Shown piece by piece: positions 36,555 through 46,334 of a stretch of 64,000 nucleotides of DNA; position 1 is the stretch's first letter, and each line of letters opens with the position of its first letter. The position numbers and the translations under genes were made by a program. The notes below the pieces were generated by a model, which ran no database searches, was not told the origin of the DNA, and saw nothing but the letters and a program-made list of their open reading frames with translations. Origin of the DNA: Lineus longissimus (taxonomy: Eukaryota; Nemertea; Pilidiophora; Heteronemertea; Lineidae); contig NC_088322.1 in the NCBI RefSeq assembly GCF_910592395.1, positions 8,613,431-8,677,430 of the forward strand, written 5' to 3'.

Positions 36555-36998
36555 GAGACAAGACCACTAATGAATATTCATAGGTTGGAGGGTCCAGGCC
36601 TATCTATTAGACGAGTGCATGTTTTTTACTCTCAAGTACATATTTGGAGAGGTATTGAAAAAATATTTGTTGTGGCAAGTCTACAGATATAAAGAAATTA
36701 TTTGATGAAAAAATTAATTTCGAATTTTGCTAATTGGGTAATAGGGGGCGTGTTTTGAGTTTTTTCTGCCAGTTGGCTGAAAAGAGTGGAAATATCAAAG
36801 TCTGTCTAATTTGTCGATTAAAAAAAAATTTCCGTGGTCAATCACCATTTTATTTTTCACCATTTACTTGCCCGACTGTCCGGAATAACATAATCTAAAT
36901 TTCAGATTCACAACACCACGCGTTCTTTGATGCGTCGCGGTCAAACATTGACAATTTAACTGCTAAAAGGCTTAAAAAATCAATTGTGGTCTTGTCTC
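36555..36998. mobile_element. MITE-like element M2, copy 1 (444 bp) with AGTC target duplication
   Basis: GAGACAAGACCAC at 36555-36567 is perfectly inverted as GTGGTCTTGTCTC at 36986-36998. The bases AGTC flank both ends (36551-36554 and 36999-37002), a candidate 4-bp target duplication. A diverged relative begins at 45313 with GAGACACGACCACC. It has an AT-rich interior and no coding frame. Confidence 0.7.
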
Positions 36999-37599
36999 AG
37001 TCATATAAATAAGAGAAGTTATAGCTGGTGTGGTAGAAATTGGAGAAAATATATAGATGGCGTGGTGAAAAGATGAGACATGCGCACAGAGTCTTATAAA
37101 AGGAGTTCGATACTTAGGGAAAAGTTTTGTCTGCATTGTCAAAAATATGATAAGGGCCGAGCTCAGAATAAGATGTGCACTTCTGTCAGGGCAAGTAATA
37201 ATGGCATTTACAACCAGAGCACATGTTATACCATTAAGGTGTCTGCGAACTGAGTAACTAGACTGGGTTACTCTAAGGTTAGACCAAATTCCAGAGCGGC
37301 TCTGTAGTCGCCAGGCCCATCCTATTCTTGGCACAACTTGGCCGATATCGGACGATATCACGCCGATGAGTAAAACGACATAAAGGGCACTCAGACTTGG
37401 GCCTCTATCCTTCCTATTGACCTGGTCACATTATAGGTTCAGTATGTTTCAATTAAACATGAACGGTTGAGGATTGCTCCGAAGTAATCTTTGCTATCGA
37501 GGTCGTTCATTGGTCTACTTTGTGATGGGGCGGGTTATCAGGTGTGGATCTGCTCGTGCTGGCCTTGGCTCTGAGTGTAACAGCATCTGTTATCTCGCC

Positions 37600-37800
37600 A
37601 GGTCTGGTTGTGACAGTATCTGCAATCTCATCAGGCTGGTTGTGGCAGCATCTGCAATCTCATGCAGGTCTGGTTGTGCCAGCATTTCCTGTCTATCAGG
37701 TCTGGTTGTGAGAGCATATGTTGTATTATCAGGTCTGGTTGAGGCAGCATATTATGGTATGGTTGTTGCAGTATATCTGCTGTCTCTTCAGGTCTGGTGT
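37600..37800 (+). repeat. 33-bp minisatellite
   Basis: Units of about 33 bp start GGTCTGGTTGTG and contain CAGCATCTGCAATCTCATCA. About five to six are present. Because 33 is a multiple of three, an open frame crosses the array; this is not taken as a gene. Confidence 0.85.
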
Positions 37801-38199
37801 TCTGATTTCATGCAATCCCTTGATGAAAATGATCAGTATTCACCATGTGAAAATGAGACACAGTTTTCTTAAGCGTGGAGACAAGGTCCACCCTGTAGAA
37901 ACATGGTGCACTACGTTGGGAGAGTACACATCTAGACCAGACAGAGTACGCATAGTGAAGGGGCATGGCACATCCAGCAAAGACTTGGTATACTCCCTGG
38001 CAACATGGCGAGCAATGAAGGGGAGTGCACATCCAGAAGAGATATTGTGCACTACTGTCTCATTGGCCGAAGGTCATTTCTGCAGGTAACAATATAAGGC
38101 GACGGTAAAATACACAGGCCCGTTGCGGTGGAAAACAGAAATGTCCTCGTTTTTCCCTTTCGCTCCGATATCTTTGAACAGGGTGACAAGTTCATGTAC

Positions 38200-38295
38200 T
38201 ACAGGGTGGCCCACAATTAATTTCCCTCACACAATGGACACACACAATAGAATTCTATTGTGCAAGGGATCAAAACCTTTCTGGGCCACCCTGTA
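38200..38295. mobile_element. Tiny TA-flanked inverted-repeat element (92 bp)
   Basis: CTACAGGGTGGCCCA at 38199-38213 is perfectly inverted as TGGGCCACCCTGTAG at 38282-38296. Reading the terminus as CAGGG gives TA on both sides, as for Tc1/mariner insertions. The centre holds a perfect 20-bp palindrome (38243-38262, centred on GAATTC). Arms continue with imperfect pairing (TTTCCCTCACACAATGG against GATCCCTTGCACAATAG). Confidence 0.75.
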
Positions 38296-39263
38296 GAGTT
38301 TCGTGAGTTTCATCATCAGCCAATGATTTTGATAGGACCTCAGTTGGCGCCATATGAGCTAAAAAAGTGGAACTACTCGATTACTTAAAATTAAAAATTG
38401 CCTCATTGTGAGGTGGATATTATCCCCCTTGTTAGGGGGGGAACGGGGGACGAATTATTCCATGAACCCCAAACATGGTACTGCCGACCGTTGCCGGCCA
38501 CAGCGTCTCTTTGCTCCGAACTTACTTACTGGGTAAGACCCTTATATGCAGTACAAATTCTCGCTGCATTACTCCTGTGTGGACGTTTCATGTGCGTACT
38601 ATGTAGTATGGCTGGCCAACGGCAGGGGAGCCAGGAGCGGGCTCCGGACGCAATTAAATCTGCGATAGGGTCCGTGCACATTCTGTATACATACATTTTC
38701 GTGATTTAAAAAAAATTAATGCTGGGAGTTTCATCAAACTTTGCAGAAGTGTAGTACTATATCTTGTCAATGTCATAAGTGACTTGCCAGACTGGATATT
38801 TGATCGATCTTACTGCGTCTTGAGACTTGAGGGATCATGGTAAGGTGTGCATCAAATTGCGCCCCAAGGTAAAATGATGAAAAATTCCTACTAACGAAAC
38901 TCCAAGCACTCAGGTGAGAGGACTTGACATTAAACAAACTGTAACTTTGATATCTGATTATCAACTCTAACATATAGCAAAAATATTTGCAAAACGTTTG
39001 ATAGTATCTGATTGGTTGCTCTATCAATGACGTCATCAAGCTGAGCAGAATTACTGTCGCTTTGCTGTGTCACCACAAATGGCTATAATTGTTATAATTG
39101 CTATAATCATAACCGGATGCAAAATTATGGAAATGTTGTTCGATTGCCTGCCGACCGCGCTTCTGATTCAAAGTCCTCAAAGGGGTATTCTCTCAGGATG
39201 TGTTGAATGTGAATGAAGGGTTTGAATCTGTTAGCTGACATTTCTTATCTACTAAGACCAGCC

Positions 39264-39766
39264 CGGAGAATCAAAATCCTGAACTCCGGGAAATTCTTGC
39301 CAAGTCCAGATTCCGAGTCATCTGGTATTCCTGAATTCCGAGCCCCTCGGTATATACCTTGCAAAAATTGCTCTCTCATGGCATACCTAAATATAGTAGT
39401 ATTTAACTGATGCGTACATTCGGATCTAGAGATACTTGGCCTGGTATGGACTGATTTCAAGTACCTTATCTCTGCTAAAAAGGCGTGACGAAGCAAAAGA
39501 TCAATAAGCAAGCAAAAAACAAAAGCTTTTCCCTTATTGTAGCCTATTAGATTCAACCTTTAATATGAAACTTCAGCGATAATCGTGTTACCCAAGATCC
39601 CAAGATCCGAATGCACAAGTTGAATTAGAACTTTATCGCGTCTCTGAAGGAAGGGAGCGCTGTTTTCCCAATCGACAAATCGTGGAACTCGGAATTCAGG
39701 AATACCAGACGACTCGGAACATGGATTTGGCCCGTAATGCCCAGAGTTCAGGATTTTGATTCTCCG
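39264..39766. mobile_element. Inverted-repeat element with about 87-bp arms (503 bp)
   Basis: The arm at 39264-39350 is inverted at 39681-39766. The outer 20 bases CGGAGAATCAAAATCCTGAA are identical in both, and CTGGTATTCCTGAATTCCGA is also shared exactly. The approximately 330-bp interior has no recognisable frame. A TA or longer target duplication is not evident. Confidence 0.75.
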
Positions 39767-40189
39767 AAGTGACGAATTCTGCCAGCTTGTTTCTATAGCA
39801 TGTGTAACGGGCATGACAGATTACCGCCAAATTTGCACATCGACCGTCTGAAAGCGAAGAGAAAAAATACGGTTCATCGTACTTCTAGAATTCTTTCCCA
39901 GCGGCAATACTCAGCAAGAAACCACACTGCACTACACAGACTACGCACGTTAAGACCCACTGATGAGAGCAGCATTGGTGAGAGCCGCCCTCTCCAAGCA
40001 GCGGCGTAGGTACAGAACAGTGATGCGACCGCACTCTCCGAGCAGCACTGCCAGCGAAACAAAGTTGAACAGTCCACGAGAGGCTTGCAGCGGATACTCG
40101 CAGACATAGTCGACCGGAACAAGGTTGCAGTGAGTTAGGCTCTAGGTTGCCATGTTCGTTGCTTTATCTTCTTTGTTTACACGTTGCAG

Positions 40190-40303
40190 ACGATAGCAGA
40201 CTACCTGGATAAAACATCCAGGATCCAGAGAAGCTACGGCTTTAGATGGTGCACCACTACTACTATGCAGGAAAATGGGCAGCAATCCGACGTAAAACCG
40301 CGG
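40190..40303 (+). other. Candidate 5' exon
   Basis: The segment is bounded by TACACGTTGCAG (AG at 40188-40189) and by CGG|GTGAGTA (GT at 40304). It is open throughout in one frame and has an ATG at 40265 reading MQENGQQSDVKPR. It could be a 5'-UTR exon of the galactosyltransferase gene, whose coding exon has its own acceptor at 42080-42082. Spliced that way, this ATG would start a short upstream frame and not the enzyme. Confidence 0.22.
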
Positions 40304-40429
40304 GTGAGTATAATTTCATGAACTATTAGAGGTCTGCTGATGGTGTGGATAGTTCCGAAAACTTTTATATCAACGCAGACAATTTTTAGTCTCGTATATG
40401 CAGTTTTGCTCTATTCTGTAGTGTAGGCC

Positions 40430-40550
40430 ACTCTTAGAAAGAAAAGTCATGAGTTTCCGAAATACCTCGAAGGGTATTTCATTTTGCTGAAAAACCTAAG
40501 GGATGCGTGTTGGCCGAAAAACCCCTTAATGTTTTTAAGAGCTCAACTAT
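40430..40550. mobile_element. Dispersed element R2, copy 4
   Basis: It begins CACTCTTAGAAAGAAAAG and contains TTTTGCTGAAAAACCTAAGG and TGTTGGCCGAAAAACCCC. Confidence 0.55.
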
Positions 40551-41004
40551 TTTCCGAGATTGTACCTCTACGGATGCATGCTTTATTTATATCCCGGCTA
40601 CAGTAAGGCGTTGGCCTGTATGCTGATCCCGCCGGGAGTCTGGCTGTCACAGCAGCATTTACTATAGGAGTAAAAACAGACATGCATGTACTGACCTATA
40701 ATTATGTGTACTAACTGTATTTGAATGGCCTACCATTGTTGTTCCGGTTTGCAGGCCTCTATACACCAGCCATGCAATTATCGTTATAGCCTTTCATATA
40801 ATCATGTAATGTACCTCGGCCTACTTAAATATATTTCATGCAATAGACCAAAACCTAGAATGCCTAATGCAAGCTCCGGATGCAACCTAATTACCATACA
40901 AAATATTAGACTCTGCACAACGACTTTCGCCAAAACGTCAAGGACGATCTTCCTCGAAAAACGCCAGAAGAATAAATGAAATAAAGTGTACACCATTAAA
41001 TAAA

Positions 41005-41177
41005 ATAAAGGTTTTTGAGGCCCTAAAAAATCTCTTAGGGATTTTGAGCAAATGCAAACCCCAAGCGATTTTTCAGAGAGTTGATATACCCCTCTACGTG
41101 GTATACATATTTGTGTTGGTTGAAAAAACCTAAATGGTTGTTCAGAAGCTAAAAAAACCTTTATTTCCAAGAGTGTA
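41005..41177. mobile_element. Dispersed element R2, copy 5
   Basis: The left AAATAAAGGTTTTTGAGGCC and the right AAAACCTTTATTTCCAAGAG are inverted ends. The interior contains CATATTTGTGTTGGTTGAAA, shared with the 11.4- and 12.05-kb copies. Confidence 0.6.
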
Positions 41178-42147
41178 TGATTTTTGTGTTCTCATAGTGT
41201 TTTAGAATTTTCCTGATACATATATAGCACGATAGAGGTACTGATCCGCTGTTAGTGTGATGACATCTCCGTCAGAATTATTTGGTATTTCACGCAGATC
41301 TGTCATTTTAACAAAGTACTTTACCTGGATTTCAAATGGCCAAACAGCCAATGAACATTAAATTGTGGCATCTGGCTGTTCGGTGGGATACCATTAACAG
41401 ACAATGTGCATACAGTATATGAATTGAAAGTGACTATAATGGCATTGGTCCATTATGAGAAACTCTGTCAACTACATGTGCTTCCGGTATTGTTGGCTGC
41501 ATGGATATACATGAAATGAGGATGGAGTGAAGGTGATGTCGCGAAGTGATCGGAATGCGATGCAATGCAATGCTGCTTGCGGCGGTACGCCTGATGCACA
41601 GGCCCATTGTTATAGAGACTGTACTGATATTCTTAAATAGGCCTATACGTACTTGACAAAACAGAGGCTATAAGATAGAAAGGCCATCTAATCAATTAGT
41701 ATAAAGTTCAGTCGCTCTAGTTAGATCGCAGATATATAACCAGGCCAGATCTTCGACAAGACATTGTTCTTATACGCTGCAGAGTCTGTTCCATGCTTTG
41801 ACTATGTGGCCCAAATATACATCAATATCACTTTAAATGCAAAGAAAGAAATATTGAAAGAAAAGGCCCTGATTAAGTTCAGAGCCACGACCGTTCACAA
41901 AAAAGATAACACAATTGTGTAACAAGGTGGGTTTTGAAAAAAACAAAAAACAAAAAACACGAAACCCGAAAAATACCCGAAACAGAAAAAAACCCAACCC
42001 GAACAGATAAATCCAAGAAGCTAGTCACGTCATATAATCGCACAATCCTTTTTGACGACTTGTCACATTTTTTTCTCTTCAGGTACAACAACCAGATCAT
42101 GATCACACACTCCATTACGTGACCCATACGTCGTTACGCCATTCGCC

Positions 42148-44007
42148 ATGCTTCGAATCCGTCGTTTCTATTACGGTGTCTTCCTATTGGCAGCGATGCC
42201 AGTTGCCTATTTCATCTTCCATGTCCACAACGAGGCTACCCCGAGAGTGAAATTCCCCTCTTCCGGTCAATACAACTTAAAGTCAAAAGAAGAACGCATT
42301 ATCCATCTTGTGCACATGGCATCTAAATTTAATTCAGAACTTCCGCTAAAACCACACGACCAGAATTACACTAGGTCATCTGTTAATAAAGAAGAAGCTG
42401 AATTAACATCGACAACAGGTACCGGTAAACACCTTCAGTTGTTCAAAGAATTTTCATCGGCGATACCGGTAATAGATATGGATAGGATTTCAAACCGGAC
42501 TCAAGACGTTGGATCTAAAATTGTTCTAAAACTCAATCCGTCACATAGGATTCGTGTTCCTCAGTCACGGAAAACAATTGCATTCCCTTTAAAATATAGG
42601 GATAAAGACCTCGACATTGACCTTGACCTTTATAAGGCGAAAACCACCACAGCAGTTGGTGCATTAGGACCACGGCATGAATTAAAAACAAGGAACGAAG
42701 TCTTATTGGCCAAGACCAATGAAACTCCCGACCTCGACTCGAAGGTGCCAAATGTGACTACGGAAAATCCCTACATGATAAAGATGAAGATCAAGGCCGA
42801 TGTCATAAAAAATGAGCCCGTACCGCCTACGAGAAGTCGGGCGTGGAGAACGAAAAAGGATTCTAGTTCGAGACTAGGTCGAGAGAGGGGGTTCCAGGAA
42901 TACCCTGCAGCTTCTTTGGGTCACGCGAGAGAACCTGTTACAACTGATTACCATTTTGACGCAGGTCAAAACAGTAGACGGAATGTTAGGATAGTCTCAC
43001 GCCCGAGTTCTAATTTGCCAGTTGAGAAACAGCGAAGAAATACAAGCTCTGCCGCTATTTCTACTACGGTGTCTCTGCCTTACCCAGAGGGTACGACTCG
43101 TTCTAAAACTTGCAATGCGTGCTTCCAACTGCGTATTTCATATGTTATAAATCCGAAACACGTATGCCAACATGCCGGTGACAGAATTCTGGTTTTGATC
43201 ATCGTTTTTTCGGAGCATTCGCATCGGGACAAGCGAACCGTGATCAGGGAGACTTGGGGAAGCGTCACAAATAAAAACGTGGGTGTGGTACGTCTTGTTT
43301 TCCTTTTAGGAGACATAGACGACGAATATGAGAATTTAGAAACGCGCAGAGAGAGTGCCAGATACGGTGACATCCTCCTGGGGGACTTCGAGGAGAGTTT
43401 CAGAAATTTAACCTTAAAAACTGTAATGGGTTTAGGTTGGGCCACACGCTTTTGCACACGGGCGAAATATCTCATGAAAACTGATGACGATATGTGGGTG
43501 AATATTCCCATGTTTTTGATAATCGAGCAGAACTTCGAGTTGGAGAAAGTGGTAGCGGGGACATGCTGGTTGGAAAGATGGGAACCTCATCGAAACGAGG
43601 ATGATAAATACCACGTCTCGGAGGCAGAATACCCTCAGAAATTCTTTCCAGAATTGTGTGTCGGGACTGCATACGTTATGACGCTGCAGACTGCCAGTGA
43701 CATCTATCGAGTGCATCCGAATATTCCCTTTTTTCATCTAGAGGACGTCTACGTTGCGCTATGTCGGGAATATCTCGGTTATGGCGTGGTTCCCTTACCA
43801 GGGTTCTCGAATAAAAAAGAGCCATTCAGCGTTTGCTATTACAGGACACAATTGGTCACAAGTCATTGGGTGGGCGAGGCAGAACTTCGCGAGGCCTGGA
43901 CTAAGGTGTGTTTCCTTGCGCCTAAAGACCCGATTGTGGAGTTCTTCAATAAGTATCCCCCTCTTAGTCCAAAACACCCGCGACATCACATTGGACGCCA
44001 ACGATGA
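42148..44007 (+). CDS. Beta-1,3-galactosyltransferase-family (GT31) type II Golgi enzyme with very long stem
   Basis: This is an intronless frame of 619 residues. The start ATG (GCC before it) gives a short cytoplasmic tail (MLRIRRFYYG) and a single signal anchor at about residues 9-25. Residues about 27-320 are a long, polar, low-homology stem, then the GT31 catalytic domain. Its diagnostics are INPKHVC before the domain, RTVIRETWG at 363-371 (family RxxIRxTW), KTDDDMWVN with DDD at 446-448 (metal and UDP-sugar binding) and EDV at 532-534 (catalytic region). The family transfers galactose or GlcNAc in beta-1,3 linkage in the Golgi; the acceptor cannot be told from sequence. Typical members are 310-420 residues, so the stem is unusually long. 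A 3' splice site at 42080-42082 implies a 5'-UTR intron. Confidence 0.9.
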   Translation: MLRIRRFYYGVFLLAAMPVAYFIFHVHNEATPRVKFPSSGQYNLKSKEERIIHLVHMASKFNSELPLKPHDQNYTRSSVNKEEAELTSTTGTGKHLQLFKEFSSAIPVIDMDRISNRTQDVGSKIVLKLNPSHRIRVPQSRKTIAFPLKYRDKDLDIDLDLYKAKTTTAVGALGPRHELKTRNEVLLAKTNETPDLDSKVPNVTTENPYMIKMKIKADVIKNEPVPPTRSRAWRTKKDSSSRLGRERGFQEYPAASLGHAREPVTTDYHFDAGQNSRRNVRIVSRPSSNLPVEKQRRNTSSAAISTTVSLPYPEGTTRSKTCNACFQLRISYVINPKHVCQHAGDRILVLIIVFSEHSHRDKRTVIRETWGSVTNKNVGVVRLVFLLGDIDDEYENLETRRESARYGDILLGDFEESFRNLTLKTVMGLGWATRFCTRAKYLMKTDDDMWVNIPMFLIIEQNFELEKVVAGTCWLERWEPHRNEDDKYHVSEAEYPQKFFPELCVGTAYVMTLQTASDIYRVHPNIPFFHLEDVYVALCREYLGYGVVPLPGFSNKKEPFSVCYYRTQLVTSHWVGEAELREAWTKVCFLAPKDPIVEFFNKYPPLSPKHPRHHIGRQR

Positions 44008-44427
44008 CGTCCTTAGGTGTTACGCTGGTATATCTACTGAGTACGAAAGTGAGTATGTAATGTTCAACAGGGATAAGTTGGCTACTATTCCGAGCTACCG
44101 TTCTTCGCAATTTTCAGTAACTTCTTTGCGATTCTCAGTTACGTATTCCCAATTCGCAGTTTGTGGTACTACCGGTATGACGGAACGATCAATGACAATG
44201 GTTGGGCCGGGTTACCATTACCATTTGCTCAACTGTTTCCATTATCACACTTTGGCGTTAAAATCCTTGGTGATCCTGTTCGATGGTGTATGGAATGGAC
44301 GTGATGGCGTATTTCTGATGGAGACACTTTTTAATTCATGAAGAAATGCTATATAACCGGTTCAAAAGTTATTGGGCCGTACTTCATATATCTTTAAAAG
44401 CCTCTCTTCTTGCCAGACCCAAAGGTA

Positions 44428-44817
44428 ATTCGTACATATTTTGTCCGCATAGTTTGGGGCTATGGAGCACCCACTACCTGGTCTAATTTCTTTGAAATTT
44501 GTTTTTATTGATCTTTGCTTAGCAACCAAACAGGGTTGTTCTCATTTCAGTAGCCATGGTAACAAAACAAACGTTATTTGTTTGTGTTTCGAGTGCATTG
44601 AGGTACATGTAGTGCATTGAATTTGAACATGTTCCGCTCTCTGTACGGTTTATTTCTCGAATTATCTTGATGAAATAAACCCCCAACGATTTCATTCAAA
44701 TTCCGCACTGACAATGCTGAACACAAAGAAATCCTGTTTGGTTTCGAATCAAGGATCAATAAAAAAACGTATTTCACGCTTCAGAGCGCCGAACGATGCG
44801 GACAAAGCATGTACGAT
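44428..44817. mobile_element. MITE family M1, copy 2 (about 390 bp)
   Basis: The left end ATTCGTACATATTTTGTCCG is inverted at the right as GGACAAAGCATGTACGATT. Inner TIR words (TTTTTATTGATC and its complement) and the internal GGTTTATTTCTCGA match M1 copy 1 at 20278-20780. It lies 420 bases beyond the galactosyltransferase stop codon. Confidence 0.75.
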
Positions 44818-45312
44818 TGGACTTTAAATATACAGACCCTCATGTCAACTTTCCCCATTCAAGACAGTTGAGCGGAAATTAATCTCCATCCATGAGCCCA
44901 ATAATGACAAGTACATGTAGGTCTGTGCCATGACATGATCGACACATTCAATGCAATTTTGTAGTTTGTGTCAGCGTGTAGATACATACACTGTAGATTT
45001 ATGATGGATGGTGAAAGTAAGTCAAGTGCGTTTCGGAGAATAACATCACCAGTCCTAGGAAAACCGCGACCATAAAGCAGTCCATTGCAAGCAAACTTGA
45101 CATAGAAACATGCGCATAGCTTCATCTTGGTATTGCTGATTTCGGGCTACTGGAATGCAGTAGGTTGATCAAGTTTCGGTTGACTAGACTACCTGTGTGT
45201 GCTACACTCCATTATGCTCACAGTGATGTGATCAAGTTAGCATTTGACATGGAAATACTGTTGTCATTTTAATGACTGTAATCATTTTAATGGTGCATTA
45301 TGTGTTTTTGCA

Positions 45313-46140
45313 GAGACACGACCACCATTGAATATTCACATGTTGGAGGGTCCATCCATACCTACAATTAGCGGCGTTGCGAAAACACGGAACGGAACGG
45401 AATAATGTTACGGAATATGGTCTGCAGACGCCCCGTAATGATCATGCCAGTTGTTGTTGTTGTCGTTACAGTAAACCCCGGGTGCTAAGCGCCCAAAAAA
45501 CTGACAATTGTCGGCAAGATTGATGAAAACACAACAAAATTATAACTTTGGTCAACGTTTGTTGTGTTTCATCACACCTTTCTTGGCTATGTAGCACCAG
45601 AGCTAGAGTAGAACAATGTGGGCCTGGCAAAGTCATCTCCGGACTCCCTCTAAGTGCTCAACCTTGCTTTTTTACGTAGTTATAAACTACAGACCGGATT
45701 TTCACCCTATTCCGTAACATTATTCCGTTCCGTTCCGTTCCGTTCCGTGTTTTCGCAACGCCGTACAATTAGACGCTAGTAGGCCTATATCTGATATGTC
45801 AAGTCATCAAATTCATCTTTGGAGAGATATTTAAAAGATATTTACATGTAACTGTGACAAATGTATAGCTATAATGAAATTGAAGACATTGTTGTGATAT
45901 TTGCTTCCTTGGTAATAGGGTTAAAAAAAGGTTTTGCTGCAAGTTGGTCAAAACTGGGTGAAATATTCATTCCCGCTAACTGCTCCGATTCTCTCGAAAC
46001 TTAAGTCCCAGCTACCACTTAAGATTTCATTAGTTACTTGTCTGACATTCCAGAATATCATATTGGCATTTTAGATTCAGAACCCCACGCGTGAATTGAC
46101 GGATGCGGTCCAACACTAGTGAGTTTTGGCAAAGCCCTCG
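45313..46140 (+). mobile_element. Element M2, copy 2, interrupted by a 392-bp insertion
   Basis: It starts GAGACACGACCACCATTGAA and follows M2 copy 1 through ATGTTGGAGGGTCCA, TTTGGAGAGATATT, GGTAATAGGG and CCCACGCGT. The right TIR is not recognisable. The younger element at 45372-45763 splits it. Confidence 0.65.
45372..45763. mobile_element. 392-bp MITE with 9-bp target-site duplication
   Basis: The ends CGGCGTTGCGAAAACACGGA and TCCGTGTTTTCGCAACGCCG are perfect inverts. The TIR continues for about 45 bp through ACGGA pentamers and TAATGTTACGGAAT. TACAATTAG flanks it on both sides (45363-45371 and 45764-45772), an exact 9-bp duplication. Nine-base duplications are characteristic of Mutator-type and some Merlin elements; the superfamily is inference. 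The interior has no transposase frame, so it is non-autonomous. Confidence 0.92.
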
Positions 46141-46334
46141 AAACGCAATAGCGAACGCCTATCCCTTTCTCTACCTCCTTATGACGATGCCGAACAATGT
46201 GATATATATATATATTTATTTATTCCTCCTATGCAGAAGAAGATATACAAAATAGTATACAATAAATTTAACAGAGTGTATGAGGAGTGAGTGCATTATT
46301 TACAGGTAATTTGGTAATTAATTGAGTGAGCTGG

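Larger units (their letters stand above)
40304..42147. other. Putative intron or intergenic stretch
   Basis: It contains two R2 copies (40430-40550 and 41005-41177) and an A-rich tract at 41936-41985. No gene is recognised. It ends in TTTTTTTCTCTTCAG (AG at 42081-42082), a strong acceptor 65 bases before the B3GalT-like ATG. Confidence 0.4.

Noticed and set aside
37474-37872. 132-codon frame with repeated SGL residues
   Set aside because: It is explained by the 33-bp minisatellite.
39955-40057. CTGATGAG followed about 90 bases later by CGAAAC, resembling hammerhead ribozyme core pieces
   Set aside because: The spacing is too large, no paired stem II is visible between them and stem I/III pairing is absent.
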